From: Rubrivivax sp. A210
GTDB lineage: Bacteria > Pseudomonadota > Gammaproteobacteria > Burkholderiales > Burkholderiaceae_C
Assembly (NCBI RefSeq): GCF_904426505.1
Contig: NZ_CAJGBN010000005.1
Location: 1-64,000, forward strand
Direction of reading: 5' to 3'
DNA: 64,000 bases
A program made the position numbers and the translations under genes. Positions within the stretch are counted from its first letter, which is position 1. Each line of letters begins with the position of its first letter. The notes under the pieces were generated by a model. It was given only the letters and a program-made list of their open reading frames with translations, was not told the origin of the DNA and did no database searches. Positions 56,133 to 64,000 of this stretch are shown in pieces.

Positions 56133-56948
56133 ATGGATCAAGGCCTGCCCACAACGCAATCCCCGCACGCTTGGCGCACAGCTGCGCTGGCGGCGCTGTT
56201 GCTGGGCGGCGGCGCGCTGGCGCTGCACGGCGGTGCGCTCGACCGCCAGATCTTCGCCGCCGTCAACGCCTGGGGGCCGGCGGGGGCGGTGGCCTGGTCG
56301 GCGCTGTCGGTGGCCGGCCTGGGCAGCGCCGCCCTGCTCTTCGCCGGCGCGGCCGGGCCGCGACGGCCCCAGGTGCTGGCGGCCTTCATCGTCGCCGTGA
56401 TCGGCGGCGGCCTGTTGGTGCAGTTGCTCAAGGGCGGCTTCGCGATGGGGCGCCCACTGGCTTTGCTGGGGCCCGAGGCGGTGCAGGTCATCGGCATGGA
56501 GCTGCGCTCGCGCTCGATGCCCTCGGGCCATGCGGCGATGGCCTTCACCGCGGCAGCACTGCTGTTGGCCGGCCCGCTGCGCGCCGCAGCCCTGCCTTGG
56601 CGTGTGCTCGCGCTGCTGGCGGCACTGGCGGTGGCGCTGTCGCGCATCGCGGTCGGCGCCCACTGGCCCAGCGATGTGGCAGCCGGCGCCGCCCTGGGCT
56701 GGGCCGTGGGGCTGGCCATCAATGGCACGCCGAAGGGGCAGGCCCTGGTGGCACGCATGGGCGATGGCCTGGCTGGCCGCGTCGGCGCCCATCTGACGGC
56801 GGCGGCCCTGGTGGCCACGGCCTGCGGCTTCTGGGTCGCCGAGCGCGAATACCCGCAGGCCGGCTGGATGCACGGCGTCGTCGCGCTGATCGGCCTGGCC
56901 GCCGCGCTGCTGTGGTGGCGCGCCCACCCCGGGCCGGGCGCGCGGTGA
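56133..56948 (+). CDS. PAP2-family membrane phosphatase (first)
   Basis: 271 residues, about six membrane segments. The three phosphatase motifs are seen: KGGFAMGRP (about 95), SMPSGHAAM (about 130) and SRIAVGAHWPSDVAAG (about 170). Such enzymes act on undecaprenyl pyrophosphate, phosphatidic acid or lipid A phosphates. A GTGA overlap leads to the next gene. It is the first of six genes that interrupt the urease operon. Confidence 0.85.
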   Translation: MDQGLPTTQSPHAWRTAALAALLLGGGALALHGGALDRQIFAAVNAWGPAGAVAWSALSVAGLGSAALLFAGAAGPRRPQVLAAFIVAVIGGGLLVQLLKGGFAMGRPLALLGPEAVQVIGMELRSRSMPSGHAAMAFTAAALLLAGPLRAAALPWRVLALLAALAVALSRIAVGAHWPSDVAAGAALGWAVGLAINGTPKGQALVARMGDGLAGRVGAHLTAAALVATACGFWVAEREYPQAGWMHGVVALIGLAAALLWWRAHPGPGAR

Positions 56949-57886
56949 AGCGCCAAATCCTCGTCTGGCTGCTCGGCGGCCTGGCCGCCCTGGCCCTGGC
57001 CTGGGTGCTGCCGGCGCCGGCCCAGCTGTGGGCACGCGCCACGGCGCTGCCGCCCCTCACCTGGCTGATCGCGGCCCTGGGCATGGGGGCCAGCTACACG
57101 CTGCGCGCGCTGCGCCTGCGCGACGAGTGGCGGCACCGGCTGCCGGTGCGCCTGGCCGAATGCCTGCACATCACGCTGGTCCACAGCGCCGCCATCAATG
57201 TGCTGCCCATGCGCGCCGGCGAACTCGGCTTCCCCTGGCTGCTGTACAAGCGCTGGGGCGTGCCGGTGGGTGATTCGGCTGCCAGCCTTTTCTGGCTGCG
57301 CCTGCAGGACGCCGCCGTGCTGGGCCTGTTGGGCGCCGCGGTCTTCGGGCCTGATCTCGGCCTGGCGCCGGCTGCGGCGTTTGTCCTGCGCGGCACGCTG
57401 GCGCTGGCGCTGCTGGGCCTCATCGTCTGGCGCGGTGCCAGCCTGGCCCGCGCTGCCCTGGCGGCAGTGGGCGGGCCGGGCGGTGGCGGCACCTGGCTGG
57501 CGCGGGCGCTGGCGCGCGTGCTGCAGGCGGTGCTGCGCTCGCATGCGCGCGGCTGGCTGTGGACGCTGGCCAACTGGCTGGTCAAGATCGCCGTGCTGGC
57601 CCTGCTGCTGAGCGGCATCGCCGAGCTGCCGCTGGCCATGGCCTGGGCCGGCGCGCTGGCTGGCGAAGGCGCGGCCGTGCTGCCCATCCAGCCGCCGGCC
57701 GGCTTCGGTACCTATGAAGCCGGCGTCTGGGTCGGTGCCCGCCTCGCCGGCGCCACGGTTTCCCCCTCCACGGTGCTCGGCGCCGCCTTCACCATGCACC
57801 TGTTCGTGATCGTCTTCTCCATCCTGGCCGCCGCGGCCAGCCACGGGCTGCAAGGCACACCGCGCGGACAGCAACGAACCTCATGA
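56945..57886 (+). CDS. Flippase-like integral membrane protein (MprF/AglD N-domain type)
   Basis: 313 residues from GTG at 56945. About eight hydrophobic segments. The lysylphosphatidylglycerol-synthase transmembrane family pattern is visible in LVHSAAINVLPMRAGELGFPWL and QPPAGFGTYEAGVW (given in part). Members flip or scramble lipids, or have unknown roles; there is no synthase domain. It overlaps both neighbours by four bases. Confidence 0.8.
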   Translation: MKRQILVWLLGGLAALALAWVLPAPAQLWARATALPPLTWLIAALGMGASYTLRALRLRDEWRHRLPVRLAECLHITLVHSAAINVLPMRAGELGFPWLLYKRWGVPVGDSAASLFWLRLQDAAVLGLLGAAVFGPDLGLAPAAAFVLRGTLALALLGLIVWRGASLARAALAAVGGPGGGGTWLARALARVLQAVLRSHARGWLWTLANWLVKIAVLALLLSGIAELPLAMAWAGALAGEGAAVLPIQPPAGFGTYEAGVWVGARLAGATVSPSTVLGAAFTMHLFVIVFSILAAAASHGLQGTPRGQQRTS

Positions 57887-58923
57887 ACGCCATCACCCTT
57901 CCCACGCCCCTGGCCGCGGCCAGCGAAACCGCGCCGCCGCACCGCCTGTCCATCGTGGTGCCGATGTACAACGAGATCGACAACGTCGCGCCGATGATCG
58001 ACGACGTGCAGGCGGCGATGGCGAGCTACCCCCACCCCTGGGAACTGATCGTCGTCGACGACGGCAGCCTCGACGGCACCGGCGCCGCGCTCGAGCGTCA
58101 CGCTGCGAAGGTGGGCCCCCATGTGCGCGTGCTGCGCCTGATGCGCAACTTCCGCCAGACCGCAGCCATGCAGGCCGGCATCGATGCGGCGCGCGGCGAT
58201 GTCATCGTCACCATGGACGGCGACCTGCAGAACGACCCGCGCGACATCCCGCGGCTGGTGGCGCGACTGCTGGTCGAGGACATGGACCTGGTGGCCGGCT
58301 GGCGCAAGAACCGCCAGGACGGCTTCGTGCTGCGCAAGCTGCCCTCGAAGATCGCCAACCGCCTGATCCGCCGCGCCACCGGGCTGGAGTTCAAGGACCT
58401 GGGCTGCAGCCTCAAGGCCTTCCGCGGCGACGTGCTGCGCCAGGTGCGGCTGTACGGCGAGATGCACCGCTTCATCCCGGCGTGGCTGGCCACGGTGACC
58501 TCGCCCTCGCGCATGGCCGAGGAGCCGGTGAATCACCGCGCCCGCCTGATGGGCACCAGCAAGTACGGCCTGTCGCGCACCTTCCGCGTGCTCACCGACC
58601 TGCTGGCGATGTATTTCTTCCTCAACTTCGGCACCCGGCCGGGGCAGTTCTTTGGCGGTGTCGGCCTGCTGGTGTCCACCATAGGCGGCCTCATCCTGGC
58701 CTGGATGGGGGTCGAAAAGCTGATGGGCCAGGCCATCGGCACGCGGCCCATGCTGGCCCTGGGTTTCTTCATGCTGGTCGGCGGCCTGCAGTTCCTGACC
58801 ACCGGCGTGCTGGCCGAACTGCTGATGCGCGTCTACTACGAAGGCGGCCACGGCATGGCCTACCACCGGCGTCCCGGCAGCGAGCCCGCCGCCGACGAGG
58901 CCTGGCACAGCAAGCGCGACTGA
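57883..58923 (+). CDS. Glycosyltransferase family 2, ArnC/GtrB-like
   Basis: 346 residues. The cytoplasmic GT2 domain has LSIVVPMYNEIDNVA, IVVDDGSLDGTG, VTMDGDLQNDP (DxD equivalent) and LMGTSKYGLSRTF, followed by two C-terminal membrane segments. This topology is that of enzymes that load a sugar onto polyprenyl phosphate, the donor for GT39/ArnT-type enzymes, encoded next in line. Confidence 0.9.
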   Translation: MNAITLPTPLAAASETAPPHRLSIVVPMYNEIDNVAPMIDDVQAAMASYPHPWELIVVDDGSLDGTGAALERHAAKVGPHVRVLRLMRNFRQTAAMQAGIDAARGDVIVTMDGDLQNDPRDIPRLVARLLVEDMDLVAGWRKNRQDGFVLRKLPSKIANRLIRRATGLEFKDLGCSLKAFRGDVLRQVRLYGEMHRFIPAWLATVTSPSRMAEEPVNHRARLMGTSKYGLSRTFRVLTDLLAMYFFLNFGTRPGQFFGGVGLLVSTIGGLILAWMGVEKLMGQAIGTRPMLALGFFMLVGGLQFLTTGVLAELLMRVYYEGGHGMAYHRRPGSEPAADEAWHSKRD

Positions 58924-60530
58924 TGGCGCTGGCGATGGCGGGCGCCGCGGCGCCGGGCAAGGAGCGCGGCCTGGCCGTCATCGGCGCGGCCCTGTTGCTG
59001 CTGTTGTGGCTGGCCGGCCTGGGCAGCGCGCCGCTTTTCGACGTCGACGAGGGCGCCTTCGCCGAGGCCAGCCGCGAGATGCTGGCCAGCGGCGACTGGG
59101 GCCACACCACGCTCAACGGCGAAGACCGCTTCGACAAGCCCATCCTCGTCTACTGGCTGCAGGCGGCCAGCCTGGCCCTCTTCGGCACCACCGAGTTCGC
59201 TGCCCGCCTGCCCTCGGCCCTGTGCGCCTGGGCCTGGTGCCTGGCCACCGCCGCCTTTGCCGCGCCGCGCTGGGGCCGCGGCGTCGCGGTGGCGGCAGCC
59301 GGCATGCTGGCCACCAGCCTGGGGCCGCTGCTGATAGGCCGCGCAGCGACAGCGGATGCCTTGCTCAACCTGCTGCTGGCGCTGTCGCTCTTCGACCTCT
59401 GGCGCGCACTTGAGAACCCGGCCGCTGCAGCGCCGCGCCGCCGCGCCTTTCTCTGGGTGGCGCTGGGCCTGCTCACCAAGGGCCCGGTGGCGCTGCTGCT
59501 GCCCGGTGCCGCCCTCCTGCTGTGGGCCGCGGCCGGCTGGCGCGAGCACAGGCCCTGGGCCGTGCTGCGTCCCCTGTTGGCCGACGGCCGCGCCTGGGTC
59601 CTGGGCCTGGCCGTCGCCCTGCCCTGGTATGCCTATGCGCTGCAGCGCCACGGCCAGGACTTCGTCGACGGCTTCCTGGTGCGCCACAACCTCGACCGCT
59701 TCTCGGCGCCGCTCGAAGGCCATGGCGGCGGCGGCGCCTACCACCTGCTGGTGCTGCCGCTGCTGATGCTGCCGTGGACGCCGCTGCTGCTGCCGCTGCT
59801 GCGCGGCCTGCGCGCCAGCTGGGCCGATCCGGCGCTGCGCTTCCTGCTGCTGTGGGCCGGCTTCGTGGTCGTCTTCTTCTCGCTTTCGGGCACCAAGCTG
59901 CCGCACTACGGCCTCTATGCGATCACGCCGCTGCTGCTGCTGGCGGCACGCGCCCTGGTCGGCGCCGGGCGCACCATGGCGCTGGCGCTGGCAGCGTGCG
60001 CGCTGGGGCTGTGGCTGCTGGCCGCGGCCTCGCCGCAACTGGCCGCCCTGCTGGCCCAGGGCCGGGCCGACCCGCAATGGACGGCGCGCTTCATCGCCGC
60101 CGCGGCCCAGCCGGCGCTGTCGCTGCCAGGCATCGCGCTGGGCGGCGCGCTGATCGCCGCCCTGGCCGCCGGGGCCTGGCTGCGCGCGGCGCGGCACCTG
60201 CCGGCGCTGCTCGCTGCCGCCGCGGTGGCCGCCTGTGGCTGGACGCAATTCGCCCTGCCCTGGTGGGGCCAGGCGCTCCAGGGCCCGGTGCGCGCGCTGG
60301 CGCTGGCTGCGCGCCAGCAGCAACTGCCGCTGGTGCAGTGGCGGCTGCACCAGCCCAGCGCCGCCTACTACCGCGGCGAACCGGCCCCACGCCGCGAACC
60401 CCGGCCCGGCGAGGCTGCCCTGGTGCGCGAGGACCGCTTTGACGCACTGCCGGCCGACGAGCGCAGCGCCTACCGGGTGCTGGCGCGCGACCGCGGCTTC
60501 GCCCTGGTCCTGCGGGGGACGGCACCATGA
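58923..60530 (+). CDS. ArnT-like GT39 glycosyltransferase (first)
   Basis: 535 residues, about twelve membrane segments. The first periplasmic loop carries the acidic catalytic motif FDVDEGAFAEASREML, and a second conserved region is GEDRFDKPILVYWL. These enzymes move a sugar from a polyprenyl phosphate carrier to lipid A, protein or glycan in the periplasm. The Pro-Glu-Arg-rich C-terminal tail is typical. One-base overlap with the GT2 gene. Confidence 0.88.
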   Translation: MALAMAGAAAPGKERGLAVIGAALLLLLWLAGLGSAPLFDVDEGAFAEASREMLASGDWGHTTLNGEDRFDKPILVYWLQAASLALFGTTEFAARLPSALCAWAWCLATAAFAAPRWGRGVAVAAAGMLATSLGPLLIGRAATADALLNLLLALSLFDLWRALENPAAAAPRRRAFLWVALGLLTKGPVALLLPGAALLLWAAAGWREHRPWAVLRPLLADGRAWVLGLAVALPWYAYALQRHGQDFVDGFLVRHNLDRFSAPLEGHGGGGAYHLLVLPLLMLPWTPLLLPLLRGLRASWADPALRFLLLWAGFVVVFFSLSGTKLPHYGLYAITPLLLLAARALVGAGRTMALALAACALGLWLLAAASPQLAALLAQGRADPQWTARFIAAAAQPALSLPGIALGGALIAALAAGAWLRAARHLPALLAAAAVAACGWTQFALPWWGQALQGPVRALALAARQQQLPLVQWRLHQPSAAYYRGEPAPRREPRPGEAALVREDRFDALPADERSAYRVLARDRGFALVLRGTAP

Positions 60531-62080
60531 GCCGCGGTCCGTCAGGCCCATCGGGTCCATTCGGCTGGCCGCTCGCCGCCTTCGGGGCCGCCCTGCTGGC
60601 GCTGCTGGGCCTGCGCCTGGCCCTGGTGGCCGGCAGCGGCGCCTCGCTGCACGTCGACGAGGCGCAGTACTGGGACTGGTCGCGCACATTGCAATGGGGC
60701 TATTACTCCAAGCCGCCTGCGGTGGCGGTGCTGATCCGCGCCTCGACCGCGCTCTTCGGCCACGGCGAGGTCGGCCTGCGCGCGCTGGCGATGGCCAGCT
60801 ATGCGCTCACCGCCGCCGTGCTGTGGGCGCTGGGCCGCGACGTCGAGGCCAGCCTGCCGGCGGACCAGCACCGCCATGTCGGCATCTGGGCCGCGGCGGT
60901 CTTTGCCGCCAGCCCCATTGCCGGACTGCTGGGCCTGGTGGCCACCACCGACGCGTTGCTGCTGCTCTTCTGGGCGCTGGCGCTGTGGGCGCTGTGGCGG
61001 GCGGTGGCCGGGCGCAGCGCCCTGGCCTGGGTCGGCTTCGCGCTCGCCTGCGGTTTCGGCTTGCTTGACAAGTACACGCTGGGCGCCCTGCTGCTGGGCG
61101 CGGCCCTCTTCGTCTGGCGCGCCGGCGACCGCCGCGCCTGGATGGGCTTTGCCGGTGCGGCGCTGTGCGCGCTGCTCATCGTGGCGCCCAATCTGCTGTG
61201 GAACGCCGAAGCCGGTTGGCCCACGCTGCGCCACACGGCCGAGATCACGGTGCAGCAGCGGGCGACGCGAAGCCTCGCCGCGGCGGCCGGCGAGTGGCTG
61301 TCGTTCACGCTGGCCCAGCCGCTGATCCTGGCCCCGCTGCTGCTGCCGGCCCTGGCCTGGCGTGGCCGGCGCTGGCGCGGCGGCGCGGCGGAGTGGCCGG
61401 CGCCGGCCGCGGCGCTGCTGGGCTGGACCTCGCTGCCGCTGGCCGCGGTGGGCCTGCTGCAGGCGGCGCGCAGCCATGCCGAGATCAACTGGATCGCGCC
61501 CGTCCACCTGGCCGCGGCCCTGGCCCTGGCGCTGGCGCTGGCGCCGCGACCGGCCGACGGCCAGCGCCGCTGGGCCGGCCTGCTGGCGGCGCAGCTGGTC
61601 CTGGTCACGCTGCTGGCCGGTGCGCCCATCGTCCAGCGCGCGCTGGCGCCGGGCCGCATGCTGCCGGCAACGCTGGACGCCTGGGGCCGCATGCGCGGCT
61701 GGCCGGCGGCCTATGCCGAGCTGGCGCGGGCGCTGCCGGCCGAGGGGCCGATCCACCTGCTGGGCACCTCGCGCACCGTGCTGGCCCAGGCCGCCTACCA
61801 GTGGCGTGATCGAGCGCTGCTGCGCGCCGTCTGGCGGCCCGGCAGCGTGGCCAACAGCCACTATGAGCTGAGCTGCCCCTGGCGCGGCGGTGGTGGCGCC
61901 GGCCCCTGGTGGGTGTTGTCCGAGGGCGAGCCGCCGGCCGACCTGGCCGCTGCCCTGGGCGGGCTGGAGACCGTGGCCGCGGTGGCGGTGCGGCGCTCGT
62001 CCACCGGCGTCATAGCCCTGCGCCTGTCGCGCCCGCGGGCGCTGCCGCCAGCCAGCGGTGAACAAGCCTTCTGCCGATGA
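60527..62080 (+). CDS. ArnT-like GT39 glycosyltransferase (second)
   Basis: 517 residues, similar topology but clearly divergent from its neighbour. The catalytic acidic motif is LHVDEAQYWDWSRTLQWGYY followed by SKPP, typical of the DUF-type PMT_2 family. Another sugar or acceptor may be used. The C-terminus is a small soluble domain (HYELSCPWRGG). Four-base overlaps on both sides. Confidence 0.87.
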   Translation: MSRGPSGPSGPFGWPLAAFGAALLALLGLRLALVAGSGASLHVDEAQYWDWSRTLQWGYYSKPPAVAVLIRASTALFGHGEVGLRALAMASYALTAAVLWALGRDVEASLPADQHRHVGIWAAAVFAASPIAGLLGLVATTDALLLLFWALALWALWRAVAGRSALAWVGFALACGFGLLDKYTLGALLLGAALFVWRAGDRRAWMGFAGAALCALLIVAPNLLWNAEAGWPTLRHTAEITVQQRATRSLAAAAGEWLSFTLAQPLILAPLLLPALAWRGRRWRGGAAEWPAPAAALLGWTSLPLAAVGLLQAARSHAEINWIAPVHLAAALALALALAPRPADGQRRWAGLLAAQLVLVTLLAGAPIVQRALAPGRMLPATLDAWGRMRGWPAAYAELARALPAEGPIHLLGTSRTVLAQAAYQWRDRALLRAVWRPGSVANSHYELSCPWRGGGGAGPWWVLSEGEPPADLAAALGGLETVAAVAVRRSSTGVIALRLSRPRALPPASGEQAFCR

Positions 62081-62799
62081 ACGCCCCGCCCACCCCGCGG
62101 CCCTGGCGCGCACGCGAACGCGAATGGGCCTGGCTGGCCGGCGCCTTCTCGCTGGCCTGCATCGTCTTCAGCGCCTGGCCCGGGCTGGACCTGTGGGCGG
62201 CAGCGCTATTCCGCCAGGCGGACGGCGGCTTCGTCGGCAACGGTCTGAGTTGGGTGCGCGCCGTCTACGTGGCCGTACCCTGGTTCGGCCGCGCTGCCGG
62301 CCTGGCCGGCCTGGTCATCGCCTTGATCTGGTGGAAGCGCCCCCCCGCGCTGCTGGGCGTGCGCTGGTGGCGGCGCAGCATGCTGCTGGCGCTGGCGATG
62401 TGGCTGGGCACCGGCGCCCTGGTCAACGGCGCGCTCAAGGAAGGCTGGGGGCGGGCGCGGCCGGTGGCGGTGCAGGAGTTCGGCGGCCCGGCCCACTTCA
62501 CGCCGGCTTTGCGCCCGGCCAAGCAGTGCCGCACCAATTGCAGCTTCGTCAGCGGCCACAGCGCCACCGGCTTCACGCTGCTGGCCGTGGGCCTGCTGGG
62601 CGCGCCGGCCACACGCCGGCGGTGGCTGCTGATAGGCGCCGCCGCCGGCCTGCTGGTGGGCGGCGGTCGCATGGCCCAGGGCGGCCACTTCCTCAGCGAC
62701 GTGCTCTTCAGCGGCCTCGTGCTGTGGCTGGCCAGCGCCGCCATCCGCGAGGCCTGGCTGCGCATCAAGGCGCGGCAGCGGCGCCGCTCCGTACACTGA
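62077..62799 (+). CDS. PAP2-family membrane phosphatase (second)
   Basis: 240 residues with five or six membrane segments. Motifs: KEGWGRARP (about 123), SFVSGHSATG (about 165) and a C-terminal GGRMAQGGHFLSDVL (about 205). It is closer to the LpxE-type lipid A phosphatases than is the first PAP2 protein, judged by eye. Last gene of the inserted set, 29 bases before ureE. Confidence 0.85.
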   Translation: MNAPPTPRPWRAREREWAWLAGAFSLACIVFSAWPGLDLWAAALFRQADGGFVGNGLSWVRAVYVAVPWFGRAAGLAGLVIALIWWKRPPALLGVRWWRRSMLLALAMWLGTGALVNGALKEGWGRARPVAVQEFGGPAHFTPALRPAKQCRTNCSFVSGHSATGFTLLAVGLLGAPATRRRWLLIGAAAGLLVGGGRMAQGGHFLSDVLFSGLVLWLASAAIREAWLRIKARQRRRSVH

Positions 62800-62828
62800 A
62801 CACCAACACCATCCGCCCAGGGAGCCCC

Positions 62829-63455
62829 ATGCTCATCGTCAACAAGCTCATCCCGCGCGGCCAGGGCCTGGCCGCCCCGCTGCTCAAGCGCGCCGCCAGC
62901 GTCGAACTCGGCTGGGACCAGCGCCAGAAGAGCCGATTCGACGCCGTCGACTCGACGGGCCGCGTGCTCGGCGTCTTCCTGCCGCGCGGCAGCGTGCTGC
63001 GCGGCGGCGACGTGCTGGTGGCCGAGGACGGCTCGCTGGTCAGCGTCAAGGCCGCCGCCCAGCCGGTGCTGGTGGTGCGCCACTGCAGCCAGCACGGCGC
63101 GCCCATCGACCTGGCGCGCGCCGCCTACCACCTGGGCAACCGCCATGTCGCGGTGGAGGTGAGGGACGACCACCTCAAGCTCGAACCCGACCATGTGCTG
63201 ACCGAGATGCTGCGCCGCATGCACCTGATCGTCAGCGAGGAGGCCGCGGCCTTCGAGCCCGAGGGCGGCGCCTACCAGGGTGGGCACGAGGGTGGGCATG
63301 ATCACCACGGCCATGAGCATGGACATGACCACGACCACGCCCATGGGCCCGACCACTCCCACGACCACTCCCACGACCACGGTCATGACCATGGCCACGA
63401 TCACGGCAGCGACAAGGGCCATGTCCACGGCCCCGGCTGCAAGCACGACCACTGA
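62829..63455 (+). CDS. ureE: Urease nickel chaperone UreE with His-rich tail
   Basis: 208 residues from ATG at 62829, with a strong GGGAG site. It has the N-terminal UreE domain (RFDAVDSTGRVLGVFLPRGSVL, partly given) and a metal-binding domain with HLGNRHVAVEV. The tail of about 57 residues is mainly HD and HG repeats with 23 His and a final Cys. It should store or deliver several Ni(II) ions to UreG and urease. Confidence 0.95.
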   Translation: MLIVNKLIPRGQGLAAPLLKRAASVELGWDQRQKSRFDAVDSTGRVLGVFLPRGSVLRGGDVLVAEDGSLVSVKAAAQPVLVVRHCSQHGAPIDLARAAYHLGNRHVAVEVRDDHLKLEPDHVLTEMLRRMHLIVSEEAAAFEPEGGAYQGGHEGGHDHHGHEHGHDHDHAHGPDHSHDHSHDHGHDHGHDHGSDKGHVHGPGCKHDH

Positions 63456-64000
63456 ATGGCCACGCCCCCGGCCACGCTGCTGCAGTTGATGTGGCTGGCC
63501 TCGCCGGCGCTGCCGGTGGGAGGCTTCAGCTATTCCGAGGGCCTGGAAGCGGCGGTCGAGGCCGGCTTGCTGCCCGACGAGGCGGCCGCGGGAGACTGGC
63601 TGCTGGCGCAGTTGCAACTGGGCCTGGCGCGCAGCGAGCTGCCAGCCTTGGCCGCCCTCTGCCAGGCCTGGCAGGCCCACGACGCGGCGGCGGTGGGCGA
63701 ACTCAACGACTGGCTGCTGCAGACGCGCGAAACAGCCGAACTGCGGGCGCAATCGCTGCAGATGGGGCGCTCCATGCTCGACTGGCTGCGCAACGGCGGC
63801 GACGCCGCCGACGCGCGCATCGCCACCCTGGCGGCGCTGGCACCGGCGCCGCTGTGGCCCACGGCCCAGGCCCTGGCCGCCACCCTGGCCGGCGCCACGC
63901 CGCGCCACGCGCTGCTGGCCTATGCCTGGGGCTGGGCCGAGAACCAGGCCCAGGCAGCGATGAAGGCCGTGCCGCTGGGGCAGGCCGCGGCCCAGCGCAT
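63456..64000 (+). CDS. ureF: Urease accessory protein UreF (cut by window end)
   Basis: 181 codons are visible from ATG at 63456, reading [20 protein letters not shown]. The UreF signature [18 protein letters not shown] is near the start. UreF bridges UreD-bound apo-urease and the GTPase UreG in nickel insertion. It begins right after the ureE stop. The C-terminus is outside the window; ureG is expected next. Confidence 0.95.
   Translation, partial: MATPPATLLQLMWLASPALPVGGFSYSEGLEAAVEAGLLPDEAAAGDWLLAQLQLGLARSELPALAALCQAWQAHDAAAVGELNDWLLQTRETAELRAQSLQMGRSMLDWLRNGGDAADARIATLAALAPAPLWPTAQALAATLAGATPRHALLAYAWGWAENQAQAAMKAVPLGQAAAQR

Overview
The window is a high-GC chromosomal segment of a betaproteobacterium. 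The complete dcw cluster order, the nitrate and urea assimilation genes, the PEP-CTERM protein and the many ATGA or GTGA start/stop overlaps fit the order Burkholderiales. My best guess is the Rubrivivax/Leptothrix/Ideonella neighbourhood, inferred from gene content only. There are no tRNA genes, no transposase genes and no CRISPR array.

Left end (1-2683): a partial 3' copy of ftsZ (1-760) is repeated almost exactly at 2684-3443 inside the intact ftsZ. Between the copies is about 1.9 kb of visibly AT-richer DNA with a two-gene unit: a secreted lipocalin-like/fibronectin-III-like protein and a tiny lipoprotein. Next (2605-20100, minus strand) is a full division and cell-wall cluster: mraZ-rsmH-ftsL-ftsI-murE-murF-mraY-murD-ftsW-murG-murC-ddl-ftsQ-ftsA-ftsZ. 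It has a recognisable PmraZ with MraZ boxes and a terminator after ftsZ. A hairpin-rich palindromic element separates ftsW from murG.

Nitrate assimilation (20603-31932, plus strand): an ANTAR antiterminator (NasT) is followed by a sigma-54 promoter and a leader with an ANTAR-type hairpin and an intrinsic terminator. Then come the nitrate ABC transporter, a three-repeat GAF-like protein, nitrite reductase NirBD, nitrate reductase NasA and the siroheme methyltransferase CobA. Nitrate is imported, reduced to nitrite and then to ammonium, with the siroheme precursor made in the same operon.

Middle accessory region (31972-41095, minus strand): a PEP-CTERM protein, a large SARP/BTAD-type ATPase regulator, a periplasmic alpha-carbonic anhydrase, RNase P RNA, and a substrate-binding protein paired with a PAS-GAF-GGDEF diguanylate cyclase.

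Urea region (41225-64000): the urea ABC transporter urtABCDE (minus) is followed upstream by an LtaS-like sulfatase-fold membrane enzyme and a two-component pair. The kinase is an unusual fusion of an NCS1 nucleobase-type permease, a Cys-rich module, a histidine kinase and a receiver. Divergent from it is a sigma-54 promoter for urease. It opens onto two tandem 23-codon mini-ORFs whose shared 19-base start is also the start of ureA. The urease genes ureABC and ureEF are split by six genes of a polyprenyl-phosphate sugar/lipid modification set (two PAP2 phosphatases, a flippase-like protein, a GT2 and two ArnT-like GT39 enzymes). ureF runs off the right edge, and ureD and ureG are not in the window. 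The theme from 20.6 kb onward is nitrogen scavenging under NtrC/RpoN-type control, feeding ammonium to the cell.
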